Below, one piece after another: positions 53,760 through 60,742 of a DNA stretch of 64,000 nt. The position numbers and the translations under genes were made by a program. The stretch is from positions 1 through 64,000 of the forward strand of contig NZ_CP048265.1 of assembly GCF_019469205.1 (NCBI RefSeq), in the 5' to 3' direction. Positions within the stretch are counted from its first letter, which is position 1; each line of letters opens with the position of its first letter. A model generated the notes under the pieces. It had not been told where the DNA came from, searched no databases, and saw only the letters and a program-made list of their open reading frames with translations. Origin of the DNA: Gilliamella sp. ESL0405. Its GTDB lineage: Bacteria > Pseudomonadota > Gammaproteobacteria > Enterobacterales > Orbaceae.

Positions 53760-54527
53760 TTATCGACCTAACCAACCACCGTCAACGGCCAAGGTAAATC
53801 CATTAATATAATCAGAAGCTGAAGATGATAAAAACACCGCTGCGCCGCCCAAATCTTGCGGATCGCCCCAGCGCCCAGCGGGGATACGTTCTAAGATTTG
53901 ACGATTACGGGTTTCATCATTCATTAATGCAGTATTCATTTCAGTGGCAATATAACCCGGTGCAATACAGTTAATGGTGATCCCTTTTGATGCCCACTCA
54001 TTGGATAACGATTTAGAAAAGCCGGACACCGCCGACTTCGCTGCGGTATAAGCCGGGATAGTGAATCCCCCTTGAAAGGCAAGTAACGAGGCAATATTGA
54101 CAATTTTACCGTAGCCTCGTTCTAACATATGTCGGCCAACTTGTTGGCACATAAAAAATACCGCATTCATATTGATATCAATCACAAGATCCCAATCCGC
54201 TTTAGGGAAGGTCGCAGCAGGGTGACGCCGTTGAATGCCGGCATTATTGATCAATATATCAATATGTTGATATTTTTCGATAATGGTTGAAATCAAGCTT
54301 TGGTACTGTTCAAAGTTTGCCAAATCAAAAATAAAGGTTTCACACGATACTTGATAGCTTTTTATTTCTTGTTCGGTTTGTTCATCACGGCAAACATCAA
54401 TAATAATAATATTTGCCCCGGCGTTGGCCAAACTGAGCGCTAACGATTTTCCAATACCACGAGAAGCACCAGTTACAATGGCATTTTTGCCTGTTAAATC
54501 AAAGGGATTTTTATTTTTCATCATCAT
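53760..54527 (-). CDS. kduD: KduD-type SDR, 2-keto-3-deoxygluconate 5-dehydrogenase
   Basis: This 255-residue short-chain dehydrogenase has VTGASRGIGKSLA near 19, NNAGIQRRHPAATF near 93, catalytic YTAAK near 160, and RIPAGRWGDPQDLGGAAVFLSS near 214-235. The NNAGIQRR and AGRWG motifs are typical of KduD/gluconate 5-dehydrogenase. It interconverts 2,5-diketo-3-deoxygluconate and KDG. A second SDR of this type is in locus 1 (13274), so the two may serve different precursors or cofactors. Confidence 0.78.
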   Translation of the reverse strand: MMMKNKNPFDLTGKNAIVTGASRGIGKSLALSLANAGANIIIIDVCRDEQTEQEIKSYQVSCETFIFDLANFEQYQSLISTIIEKYQHIDILINNAGIQRRHPAATFPKADWDLVIDINMNAVFFMCQQVGRHMLERGYGKIVNIASLLAFQGGFTIPAYTAAKSAVSGFSKSLSNEWASKGITINCIAPGYIATEMNTALMNDETRNRQILERIPAGRWGDPQDLGGAAVFLSSSASDYINGFTLAVDGGWLGR

Positions 54528-54550
54528 ATTCCTTAATAAATTTTGGGTAA

Positions 54551-55555
54551 TTAATCACTAAATTTAAACAGTGTTTTAATCACATTTTCGCCCACTAATG
54601 CATTAGCAAAACCTGCTTTGGCTTGTTCTGGAGGCAATATAGTTAATAGTTTTTTATAGGGGAAACCTTTATTTATCAAGGCAATCGCTGTATCAAAATC
54701 TCTTGCCTGATAAACTCGAGTCCCGATAATATTAAGTTCTTTAAATTCGATATCGAGTAACTTAAATTCGGTCGGTTTTTTATAAGAGCCGACAATCTCG
54801 ATAGTACCTTGCACTTTAACCAGATCGGTTAATTGCAAAGCAACTTGAGGGTGTGCTGCGCAGTCATAAACAATGTCAGCACCAACATTATGGGTAAGGT
54901 TTAACACCGTTTTTAACACATCTTCTTGTTTAGGATTAATCACGGTAAAACCAAGCTCTTTGGCTAAATTTATGCGAAAATCATTCGTTTCAATGACAAT
55001 CACTTGTTTAGCGCCAGCGTGTTGTAAAACGCTTGCCACACAAAGCCCAATAGTACCGGCACCAAACACCACAACCGAGTCACCGATTTTAAATGGCGTT
55101 CTTGACACCGCATGAATACCGACCGCCAGTGGCTCGACAAATGCTCCTAAATCCATGGGCATATCATCGGGCAAGACATGCACTTTCCGGCGATCGACTT
55201 TGACATACTCAGCCATACCGCCAGCGGTATCAATGCCATAAAGTTTTAGTGTTTGGCAAACATGACTGTTTCCGGATTGACAAGGGCTACACTGACCGCA
55301 GGAGATCAGCGGACGGACGCAGACTTTGGTACCGGTCGGCAGCTGATCATCACCGTCAACAATGTAACCGGAAAACTCATGCCCCATAACTAATGGCGCT
55401 TTGGCTCTTGGATGAACACCTAAATAAATATTTAAATCCGAACCACAAATGCCGGCATGGCTTACTTTGATTAAGACTTCATTGTCGTTCAAAACCGGCT
55501 TGTCAATTTGTTCACAAACCACTTCATTTGGGCTTTTATATATGATTGCTTTCAT
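54551..55555 (-). CDS. Zinc-type alcohol/polyol dehydrogenase
   Basis: This 334-residue medium-chain dehydrogenase has the catalytic-zinc Cys in AGICGSDLN near 38, GHE in VMGHEFSGYI near 60, and the structural zinc site CGQCSPCQSGNSHVC near 86-100. The Rossmann motif VVFGAGTIGLCVASV lies near 164. It resembles sorbitol/idonate/galactitol-type enzymes acting on a sugar acid or polyol; the substrate is open. Within the uronate operon a hexuronate-derived acid such as L-galactonate or L-idonate is plausible. Confidence 0.8.
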   Translation of the reverse strand: MKAIIYKSPNEVVCEQIDKPVLNDNEVLIKVSHAGICGSDLNIYLGVHPRAKAPLVMGHEFSGYIVDGDDQLPTGTKVCVRPLISCGQCSPCQSGNSHVCQTLKLYGIDTAGGMAEYVKVDRRKVHVLPDDMPMDLGAFVEPLAVGIHAVSRTPFKIGDSVVVFGAGTIGLCVASVLQHAGAKQVIVIETNDFRINLAKELGFTVINPKQEDVLKTVLNLTHNVGADIVYDCAAHPQVALQLTDLVKVQGTIEIVGSYKKPTEFKLLDIEFKELNIIGTRVYQARDFDTAIALINKGFPYKKLLTILPPEQAKAGFANALVGENVIKTLFKFSD

Positions 55556-55581
55556 GTTTATATCCTTTCTGCGCTAAAATT

Positions 55582-56526
55582 TTATCGATTTAAACAATAC
55601 AAAGGCTGTTCACCTTTCGCCAATCGAATCGCCTCTTGAGCGGCTTTGCGTTTTAGATCTTGCTGTGATTGCTCTGAATACCAGGCAGCGTGCGGGGTCG
55701 CGATAAAGTTATCGAGTGCAAATAGTGCCCTATCAGTCGGTGGCTCTTGCTCAAACACATCGAGCGCAGCGCCGGCAATAGTGTTTGTCACTAAAGCTTG
55801 ATAAAGCGCTTGTTCATTGACAATGCCGCCTCGTGCAGTGTTAACGAGATAGCAATTTTTTTTCATCATCGAAAACTCTTGATGACTAATCAAGTTTTGG
55901 GTCTGTTTAACCAGTGGCAGATTGAGCGAAATAATATCCGATTGGCTTAACAGCGTCTGTAAGCTAACAATTTCAATAAAATCAGGCAGATCTTCTTGTT
56001 TTGCCAGCGGATCAAAACCGATCACCTTCAAACCTATACCATGCAATTTTTTCGCTAACGATAAACCTATTCGACCTAAGCCAATAATACCGGCGGTCTG
56101 TTCTTGTAAGCGGTAAATAGGTATCGCTTTTTCATAAGCCCAAATTGCATTTTTGGTGTCACTGGTGAGTAAAGGTAATTTTCTGGCTAAAGCCATAATC
56201 AGAGCTAAAGCATGATCAGCAACCTCATTGGTGCCATAATCCGGCACATTACAAACGGCAACATTATTTTTGGTTGCTGACTGTATATCAATGGTATTCA
56301 CCCCTACGCCATAACGGACAACGCCTTTTAATTTTTTTAACGAACTTAAAACCTTATCTGAAATGGTGGCATATTGTAAAATCAGCGCATCAGCATCCTG
56401 ACAATCTCGAACAATATCATCGGGTTGAGTAATGTTAAGTATCTCAAAATCGATTCCCTGCTCGGCAAAAATGGCTTTTTCTATCGCCATTGATTCATGA
56501 TCACAATCTGTTATATAAATCTTCAT
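55582..56526 (-). CDS. D-2-hydroxyacid dehydrogenase, NAD-binding
   Basis: This 314-residue dehydrogenase of the PGDH/CtBP/2-hydroxyacid group has the Rossmann motif GIIGLGRIGLSLAKKL near 146. Catalytic residues are Arg in VNTARGGIVNE near 232, Glu in DVFEQEPP near 260 and His in ATPHAAWYSEQ near 282. It probably reduces or oxidises a 2-keto acid formed in uronate breakdown. It is the first gene of the minus-strand operon, so it is closest to the operator at 56546. Confidence 0.8.
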   Translation of the reverse strand: MKIYITDCDHESMAIEKAIFAEQGIDFEILNITQPDDIVRDCQDADALILQYATISDKVLSSLKKLKGVVRYGVGVNTIDIQSATKNNVAVCNVPDYGTNEVADHALALIMALARKLPLLTSDTKNAIWAYEKAIPIYRLQEQTAGIIGLGRIGLSLAKKLHGIGLKVIGFDPLAKQEDLPDFIEIVSLQTLLSQSDIISLNLPLVKQTQNLISHQEFSMMKKNCYLVNTARGGIVNEQALYQALVTNTIAGAALDVFEQEPPTDRALFALDNFIATPHAAWYSEQSQQDLKRKAAQEAIRLAKGEQPLYCLNR

Positions 56527-56545
56527 TTGTTTACCTCAATTAAAA

Positions 56546-56560
56546 CGGAATAGCATTCCG
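56546..56560. promoter_or_regulatory. Operator-like palindrome for the minus-strand uronate operon
   Basis: CGGAATAGCATTCCG is a perfect inverted repeat, 20 bp before the first gene. The same GGAAT-N3-ATTCC core is at 56911 on the kdgT side. IclR-type proteins bind similar sites, and two IclR genes are in the locus. Confidence 0.65.
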
Positions 56561-56611
56561 AAATAATATTAATTAAGAAATTTAAAGAATGATATTTCAT
56601 TTATTTAATAA

Positions 56612-56627
56612 TGTGATCGTCATCACA
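56612..56627. promoter_or_regulatory. CRP site for the minus-strand uronate operon
   Basis: TGTGATCGTCATCACA has both perfect CRP halves. Its centre is 66.5 bp from the centre of the operator at 56546. Confidence 0.75.
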
Positions 56628-56842
56628 GAATATTTAAACGCTAACTTAATAAAAAGATTAATAAAATCCAGACTATATTTATGATTTTTATATGACTTTT
56701 ACAGTCGAATTAGCTCGTTATCTCCTTTTATTTAATTGTCCGTAATCGGTTATTTTCTGTTGCCATTATTTTGCCTTTCTGGATCGTTTTTAGAAAATCA
56801 ATATTAAAATATTATTGATATTCATGTGCTTAATTTTTATTT

Positions 56843-56858
56843 GGTGATGTTTATCACA
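56843..56858. promoter_or_regulatory. CRP-like site for kdgT
   Basis: GGTGATGTTTATCACA keeps 9 of 10 half-site bases of the CRP consensus. Its centre is 66.5 bp from the operator at 56911, mirroring the other side. TTATAT at 56895 could be the -10 of kdgT. Confidence 0.65.
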
Positions 56859-56910
56859 AAATGGCGAATCAAAATTGATTTTATTTTGGTTATTTTATAT
56901 GTTCAAAAAA

Positions 56911-56923
56911 GGAATGATATTCC
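56911..56923. promoter_or_regulatory. Operator-like palindrome for kdgT
   Basis: GGAATGATATTCC is a perfect inverted repeat with the same 5-3-5 design as the site at 56546. It would overlap the predicted transcription start of kdgT, fitting repression. Confidence 0.65.
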
Positions 56924-57011
56924 GAATATTTTATATTTGCTTTGGCTGTATGCCGGAAAAGACAAATTAATATATTTAAATCATATGGTTATTTTTCTTG
57001 AGGAATGGATG

Positions 57012-58016
57012 ATGAAAATAAAAAAATTTATAGATCGCGTACCCGGTGGATTAATGCTGATCCCACTGTTTCTTGGTGCATTGTGTAATACCTTTTTTCC
57101 CGGCGGGGGCAAATATTTAGGATCATTTACCAATGGCTTAATCTCCGGAACGGTACCTATTTTGGCTGTTTGGTTTTTCTGTATGGGCGCATCGATAGAG
57201 CTGAAAGCGACCGGCATGATGTTAAGAAAATCCGGCGTTTTAGTGGTGACCAAAATTGCCACAGCCTGGGTCGTTGCGCTGATTGCCGGCACATTCTGGA
57301 CCAATGGTTATATGGTAGAAGGGGGCATCTTTGCCGGTTTTTCAATTATTGCCTTAGTTGCTTCAATGGATATGACTAATGGCGGATTATATGCCGCACT
57401 GATGAATCAATATGGCACCAAAGAAGAAGCCGGCGCTTTTGTTCTTATGTCTCTCGAGTCAGGACCTTTAATGACAATGGTGATTTTAGGGACATCTGGC
57501 GTGGCTTCATTCGAGCCTAGACTATTTATCGGGGCGGTGTTGCCATTTTTAATTGGCTTTTTATTAGGCAATTTAGATTCCGATCTACGCAAATTATTTG
57601 GTAGTGCTGTGCAAACTCTCATTCCGTTTTTTGCCTTTGCGCTAGGTAATAGCATCAAACTGCAAGTTATTTTTGAGACAGGCTTAGCCGGTATTTTATT
57701 AGGATTATTAGTGATAGTGATAACCGGCGTGCCGCTTATCTTAGCCGACAAATTCTTAGGTAAAGGTAATGGTACCGCCGGGGTGGCGGCCTCGAGTTCG
57801 GCCGGGGCTGCGGTTGCCACACCGTTATTAATTGCCGAAATGGTACCGGAATTTGCCCCGGTAGCATCAGCTGCTACCGCTATGGTTGCCACCAGTGTGA
57901 TTGTGACATCGGTTGTTGTGCCAATTATTACTTCAATTTGGGCTAAAAAGTTTGGAATAAGCGAGGCTAAACAAACTATTGATACCGATTTGCTTACGTC
58001 AGCAAAAAATGAATAG
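57012..58016 (+). CDS. kdgT: 2-keto-3-deoxygluconate permease KdgT
   Basis: This 334-residue inner-membrane proton symporter of the KdgT family imports KDG. About ten hydrophobic segments are visible. Family motifs are [18 protein letters not shown] at the start, [20 protein letters not shown] near 57-76, and [18 protein letters not shown] near 115. ATG 57012 has GAGGAA 6 nt upstream; longer frames start in the control region. It is divergent from the catabolic operon and shares its mirror-image regulatory region. Confidence 0.93.
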   Translation: MKIKKFIDRVPGGLMLIPLFLGALCNTFFPGGGKYLGSFTNGLISGTVPILAVWFFCMGASIELKATGMMLRKSGVLVVTKIATAWVVALIAGTFWTNGYMVEGGIFAGFSIIALVASMDMTNGGLYAALMNQYGTKEEAGAFVLMSLESGPLMTMVILGTSGVASFEPRLFIGAVLPFLIGFLLGNLDSDLRKLFGSAVQTLIPFFAFALGNSIKLQVIFETGLAGILLGLLVIVITGVPLILADKFLGKGNGTAGVAASSSAGAAVATPLLIAEMVPEFAPVASAATAMVATSVIVTSVVVPIITSIWAKKFGISEAKQTIDTDLLTSAKNE

Positions 58017-58050
58017 AAAACAGAAAATCAATTGATAAAGGAGATCAAGA

Positions 58051-58485
58051 ATGAAAAAAATATTAACAATGGTATTATTGCTGGTGTTATCTGTCAGTCA
58101 AAGTTTTGCTGCAACACCTAATCAAACCACTGTCGAACAAACCGTTGAAAGCTTGCGCTTAGCTATGTTAAATGCCGATAAAGCACAGTTAGAACAGCTT
58201 GCTTCAACCAATTTAAGCTATGGTCATTCCAATGCAATGGTTGAAAACAAGGCCGAATTTGTCGAGGCGATTGTCAGCGGCCGATCAGGATTTACCACCC
58301 TTGCTTTTCAAGATCAGTCTATCATCACTGACGGTGATACAGCGATTGTACGCCATACTTTTGTTGCCGACACCAATAATAGCGGCATAATCGGTAAGGT
58401 GAAAATTGGTGTGATGTTAGTGTTTAAAAACGCCGATGGCGAGTGGAAACTTTTAGCCCGTCAAGCTTATAAACTTCCACAGTAA
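58051..58485 (+). CDS. Small secreted NTF2/SnoaL-like (DUF4440) protein
   Basis: This 144-residue protein has a clear signal peptide (MKKILTMVLLLVLSVSQSFA) and a mature NTF2-like fold: VESLRLAMLNADKAQLEQL, then NLSYGHSNAMVENKAEFVEAI and the final strands VLVFKNADGEWKLLARQ. Similar proteins accompany sugar and aromatic catabolism genes and are called SnoaL-like or DUF4440. The catalytic role is unproven. It lies 34 bp after kdgT with AAGGAG 8 nt before the ATG, so it should be co-expressed. Confidence 0.75.
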   Translation: MKKILTMVLLLVLSVSQSFAATPNQTTVEQTVESLRLAMLNADKAQLEQLASTNLSYGHSNAMVENKAEFVEAIVSGRSGFTTLAFQDQSIITDGDTAIVRHTFVADTNNSGIIGKVKIGVMLVFKNADGEWKLLARQAYKLPQ

Positions 58486-58514
58486 AGCTTAACGGTCGGT
58501 TTTTTATTTAATGC

Positions 58515-58560
58515 GTTGCTGATTGTTAACGATGAAAACAATCAGCAACGTAAATTTTTT
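58515..58560. terminator. Terminator after the NTF2-like gene
   Basis: CGTTGCTGATTGTT and AACAATCAGCAACG form a perfect 14-bp stem with a 9-nt loop; TAAATTTTTTT follows. It closes the kdgT unit and marks the edge of the CRISPR block. Confidence 0.85.
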
Positions 58561-58590
58561 TATAGTGTTAAAAAAATTTTCTTTCCTTTT

Positions 58591-58682
58591 TTATACTTAA
58601 ACGTGGGTATTTTCTGAAAGTTTTTGGCAAGAGTTTGTGTTTTTGCTTAAACGTCTATATTTTCTGAAACTTCTTGACAAGG
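58591..58682. repeat. 40-bp motif, tandem pair 1
   Basis: Two copies, at 58591-58631 and 58645-58682, are spaced 50 bp apart. The shared core is TTAAACG then TATTTTCTGAAA and TTG(A/G)CAAG. Similar pairs lie at 59735-59827 and 60743-60908, and a single copy is at 17541. Confidence 0.8.
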
Positions 58683-58712
58683 TTTTTACTTTTATTAAAA
58701 GTTACATTTTTT

Positions 58713-59022
58713 TGATCCGCTAGTTTCGGACGCTGTTAATTGGTTGATATTTTCATTTCGGTATCTGCGTCCGAATTAGGGGGATTTTGTGCGAAATCCC
58801 CCTAATAACCCCCTCGCAGTACCACCCAAAGCGGTCTTCGACTACCCTTCGCCTTCGTTCGGTCTTAACGCACCGGCGCTGATTTGTTCCGGACAAAGCA
58901 GCGCCTCGCCAAACATCCCTGTTTGGCGTGCTAACCTCTCTCAGTTGTCGGCGCTTTGTGAAGGTGCGATCTGGGGCATTTGTTTGTTTTTGTGTAAGGT
59001 AATGGTAAGCCGTTTAAAATAG
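58713..59022. repeat. GC-rich structured block, copy 1
   Basis: This is the first of two copies of a conserved block, offset 1146 bp from the second (59859-60168). It contains several strong hairpins: GTCCG-type (about 58717-58733), TTAGGGGGATTT/AAATCCCCCTAA, a long GGCGCTG...CAGCGCC-type stem and CGCCAAACA/TGTTTGGCG. Base composition is far above the surrounding AT-rich DNA, suggesting transfer. It may be RNA or coding. Confidence 0.65.
58789..59022 (+). CDS. Possible Ash-type phage-associated small ORF, copy 1
   Basis: This GTG-started frame of 77 codons reads NPPNNPLAVPPKAVF near its start and GQSSASPNIPVWRAN near residue 45. The latter motif recalls small ORFs annotated as Ash-family in prophage regions; that recollection is not checked. 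No good ribosome site is seen and the sequence is full of palindromes, so it may be structured RNA instead. The end differs in frame from copy 2. Confidence 0.3.
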   Translation: MRNPPNNPLAVPPKAVFDYPSPSFGLNAPALICSGQSSASPNIPVWRANLSQLSALCEGAIWGICLFLCKVMVSRLK

Positions 59023-59107
59023 TGGTGGAGTTTAAAATACTAACTTTTTAAACCTAAAATTGCCCTTTGAGTTTTTATAAACGATGTTTATAGTATGTGA
59101 GATTCTA
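59023..59107 (+). promoter_or_regulatory. CRISPR leader 1 (shortened)
   Basis: An AT-rich leader directly precedes the first repeat and ends GTATGTGAGATTCTA, identical to leader 2. Relative to leader 2 it lacks exactly 74 bp between two TTTTTAAACC direct repeats. Confidence 0.65.
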
Positions 59108-59109
59108 CT

Positions 59110-59373
59110 TTAAAGCTGCATAAGCTGTTTAGAAATGTTAAGCATCTTACCTGTCAAGCCTTTAGCCGCTAACTTAGCAGCATACTTCGGCGTGAGCGGC
59201 TGCCACTTCCGACCCGTGGTGGGATCGGCTTCTTTTTGAAATGCCGCTTCAGACTCACTTGCTAGCACTGCAGCGATGTCACGAGTAATGGGCGTCATGT
59301 CAGCACCAAGTTGCTGCAAACGTTTTATGCTATCCTGAATTGCTTTATCATTAAACTTATAATCTATTTGCAT
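59110..59373 (-). pseudogene. Phage gpG/gpS-like tail completion gene, truncated by a CRISPR repeat
   Basis: This 87-residue product has the start MQIDYKFNDKAIQDSIKRL, FQKEADPTTGRKWQPLTPKY near 52-71 and LAAKGLTGKMLN near 73-84. That is the N-terminal half of phage virion morphogenesis proteins (Mu gpG/P2 gpS type, about 150 residues). The last seven codons (ISKQLMQL) are read from the reverse of the CRISPR repeat, so the gene is cut exactly at the repeat-spacer junction. ATG 59373 is the likely phage start. Confidence 0.65.
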
Positions 59374-59404
59374 AATCGTCACTCTTGCTTTATAGTTATT
59401 ACCA

Positions 59405-59487
59405 AGCTGTGTACGGATAATGGTAATTCGACATAAGCGCACGCTCGGCGCCACATGTTTATGTGGGTTCAACTCCCACCACAGCAA
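59405..59487 (+). other. tRNA-like element inside the phage segment
   Basis: A perfect T-arm (GTGGG-TTCAACT-CCCAC, 59463-59479) is followed by CACAGC, which pairs with GCTGTG at 59406-59411 as an acceptor. A D-arm-like CGGA-TAATGGTAA-TTCG lies between. No standard anticodon arm folds, so it is degenerate or non-canonical. Confidence 0.4.
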
Positions 59488-59489
59488 TA

Positions 59490-59515
59490 AGCCCTGCTCC
59501 TCCGGCAGGGCTTTG
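59490..59515. terminator. Phage-derived terminator hairpin
   Basis: AGCCCTGC and GCAGGGCT form an 8-bp GC-rich stem around a 7-nt loop with TTT after it. It lies between the two phage gene fragments. Confidence 0.65.
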
Positions 59516-59519
59516 TTAT

Positions 59520-59618
59520 TTATATCCCGCCTTTCACGCTCTTTTGCAAATCAACAACGCTGGCTTTGTATGCATTAACAACAACGTCAAGCGCATCGGG
59601 TTGCTTTTTGAGATGATA
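59520..59618 (-). pseudogene. C-terminal fragment of a second phage gene
   Basis: A minus-strand frame of 32 codons ends in TAA at 59520 (reading LDVVVNAYKASVVDLQKSV near its end). It has good coding character and is cut at its 5' side by the repeat at 59619. The identity is not known. Order and strand fit an upstream neighbour of the gpG-like gene. Confidence 0.5.
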
Positions 59619-59734
59619 CTTGAAAGCTGCATAAGCCGTTTAGAAAAAAGTCATATGTGTCTGTCGTAAGATAGAGCCTTTTATGGCTGCATAAGGGGTT
59701 TAGGGTATTTTTGAAATATCTAAAACGTTTGTTT

Positions 59735-59827
59735 TTATACTGAAACGTGGGTGTTTTCTGAAAGTTTTTGGCAGGTTTTTGTGTTTTTTGCTTAAACATC
59801 TATATTTTCTGAAAGTTCTTGACAAGG
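59735..59827. repeat. 40-bp motif, tandem pair 2
   Basis: Copies at 59735-59775 and 59790-59827 repeat the pattern of pair 1, directly after array 1. A GTATTTTTGAAATATC palindrome precedes the first copy, as before pair 3. Confidence 0.8.
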
Positions 59828-59858
59828 TTTTTTATTTTCTTTGAAAGTTGCAGGTTTT

Positions 59859-60168
59859 TAGTCCGCTAGTTTCGGACGCTGTTAATTGGTTGATCTTTTC
59901 ATTTTGGTGTCAGCGTCCGAATTAGGGGGATTTGGTGCGAAATCCCCCTAATAACCCCCTCGCAGCACCGCCCAAAGCGGTCTTCGACTGCCCTCCGCCT
60001 TCGTTCGGTCTTAACGCACCGGCGCTGATTTGTTCCGGACAAAGCAGCGCCTCGCCAAACATCCCTGTTTGGCGTGCTAACCTACTCAGTTGTCGGCGCT
60101 TTGTGAAGGTGCGGGTGGGTGCACTTGTTTGCTTTTGGGAAAGGTAACGGTAATTCGTTTGGAATTAG
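59859..60168. repeat. GC-rich structured block, copy 2
   Basis: This copy of the 58713 block keeps every hairpin, including GTCCG/CGGAC (59861), TTAGGGGGATTT/AAATCCCCCTAA and CGCCAAACA/TGTTTGGCG. It precedes the full-length leader of array 2. Differences from copy 1 are mainly single bases outside the stems, plus one small indel. Confidence 0.65.
59932..60147 (+). CDS. Possible Ash-type phage-associated small ORF, copy 2
   Basis: This frame of 71 codons has the same NPPNNPLA and GQSSASPNIPVWRAN pieces as copy 1. A small indel after RANL shifts the frame, so the last 20 residues differ. That loss of shared reading argues that the protein is not the selected product, or that one copy is decaying. 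Confidence 0.3.
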   Translation: MVRNPPNNPLAAPPKAVFDCPPPSFGLNAPALICSGQSSASPNIPVWRANLLSCRRFVKVRVGALVCFWER

Positions 60169-60327
60169 TAGTGAAGTTTAAAATACTAACTTTTTAAACC
60201 CTTTTTTTAGCTAAAAATAAAACCATTAAAAATCAATATATTGCAAAAGCGTTAGAAAAAAGGGTTTTTAAACCTAAAATTGCCCTTTGTGTTTTTATAA
60301 ACGATGTTTATAGTATGTGAGATTCTA
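60169..60327 (+). promoter_or_regulatory. CRISPR leader 2 (full length)
   Basis: This AT-rich leader contains a 12-bp inverted repeat (AAACCCTTTTTT / AAAAAAGGGTTT) spaced by about 50 bp and the shared end GTATGTGAGATTCTA before the first repeat. The array is read in the direction of decreasing repeat fidelity, as expected from a leader at this end. Confidence 0.65.
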
Positions 60328-60715
60328 CTTGAAAGCTGCATAAGCTGTTTAGAAAAAAAGTATTTTTGCTTTAGACACAGACGATATCTTGAAAGCTGCA
60401 TAAGCTGTTTAGAAAATGAATTTCATCAAACAATTACCAGTTGATAGCTTGAAAGCTGCATAAGCTGTTTAGAAACACATCGGGGGTAAAAGTAATGGTG
60501 ACATCAGTCTTGAAAGCTGCATAAGCTGTTTAGAAATCGTGCCGGGCAAGACGAGGGAGAAATCGAGTCTTTAAAGCTGCATAAGCTGTTTAGAAATCTT
60601 TCTTAACAATTGTATTGTACAATACAATCTTTTCAGCTGCATAAGCCGTTTAAAAAAAGCCGTATGTGTCTGCCGTAAGATAGAGCCTTTTATGGCTGCA
60701 TAAGGGGTTTAGGAT
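60328..60715 (+). CRISPR. CRISPR array 2, I-F-like repeats
   Basis: Seven 28-nt repeats start at 60328, 60388, 60448, 60509, 60569, 60629 and 60688. Spacers are 32, 32, 33, 32, 32 and 31 nt. The first four repeats are identical, the fifth has one change, the sixth several, and the last is degenerate, so the leader end is at 60328. The repeat (CTTGAAAGCTGC then ATAAGCTGTTTAGAAA) aligns with type I-F repeats. Spacer 5 contains a 20-bp perfect palindrome. No cas genes are in the window. Confidence 0.92.
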
Positions 60716-60742
60716 TTTTTTGAAATATCTTAAACTTTTGTT

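Larger units (their letters stand above)
59108..59706 (+). CRISPR. CRISPR array 1, interrupted by phage DNA
   Basis: Repeats are at 59108-59135, 59619-59646 and a degenerate final one at 59679-59706. The 28-nt repeat ends GCTGTTTAGAAA and lines up with type I-F repeats (which end GGCAGCTTAGAAA). The last spacer (59647-59678) is normal at 32 nt and nearly identical to the last spacer of array 2. The middle interval is 483 bp of phage-like DNA in place of a spacer. No cas genes are in the window. Confidence 0.8.

Noticed and set aside
56826-57011. Longer start for kdgT (adds about 60 residues)
   Set aside because: The extension crosses the CRP and operator sites and does not match the family; ATG 57012 has a good ribosome site.
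59587-59618. Second phage spacer with I-F PAM at the right edge of the phage insert
   Set aside because: The two bases before it are CG rather than CC, so the PAM cannot be claimed; the two-spacer recombination idea is left as a model.
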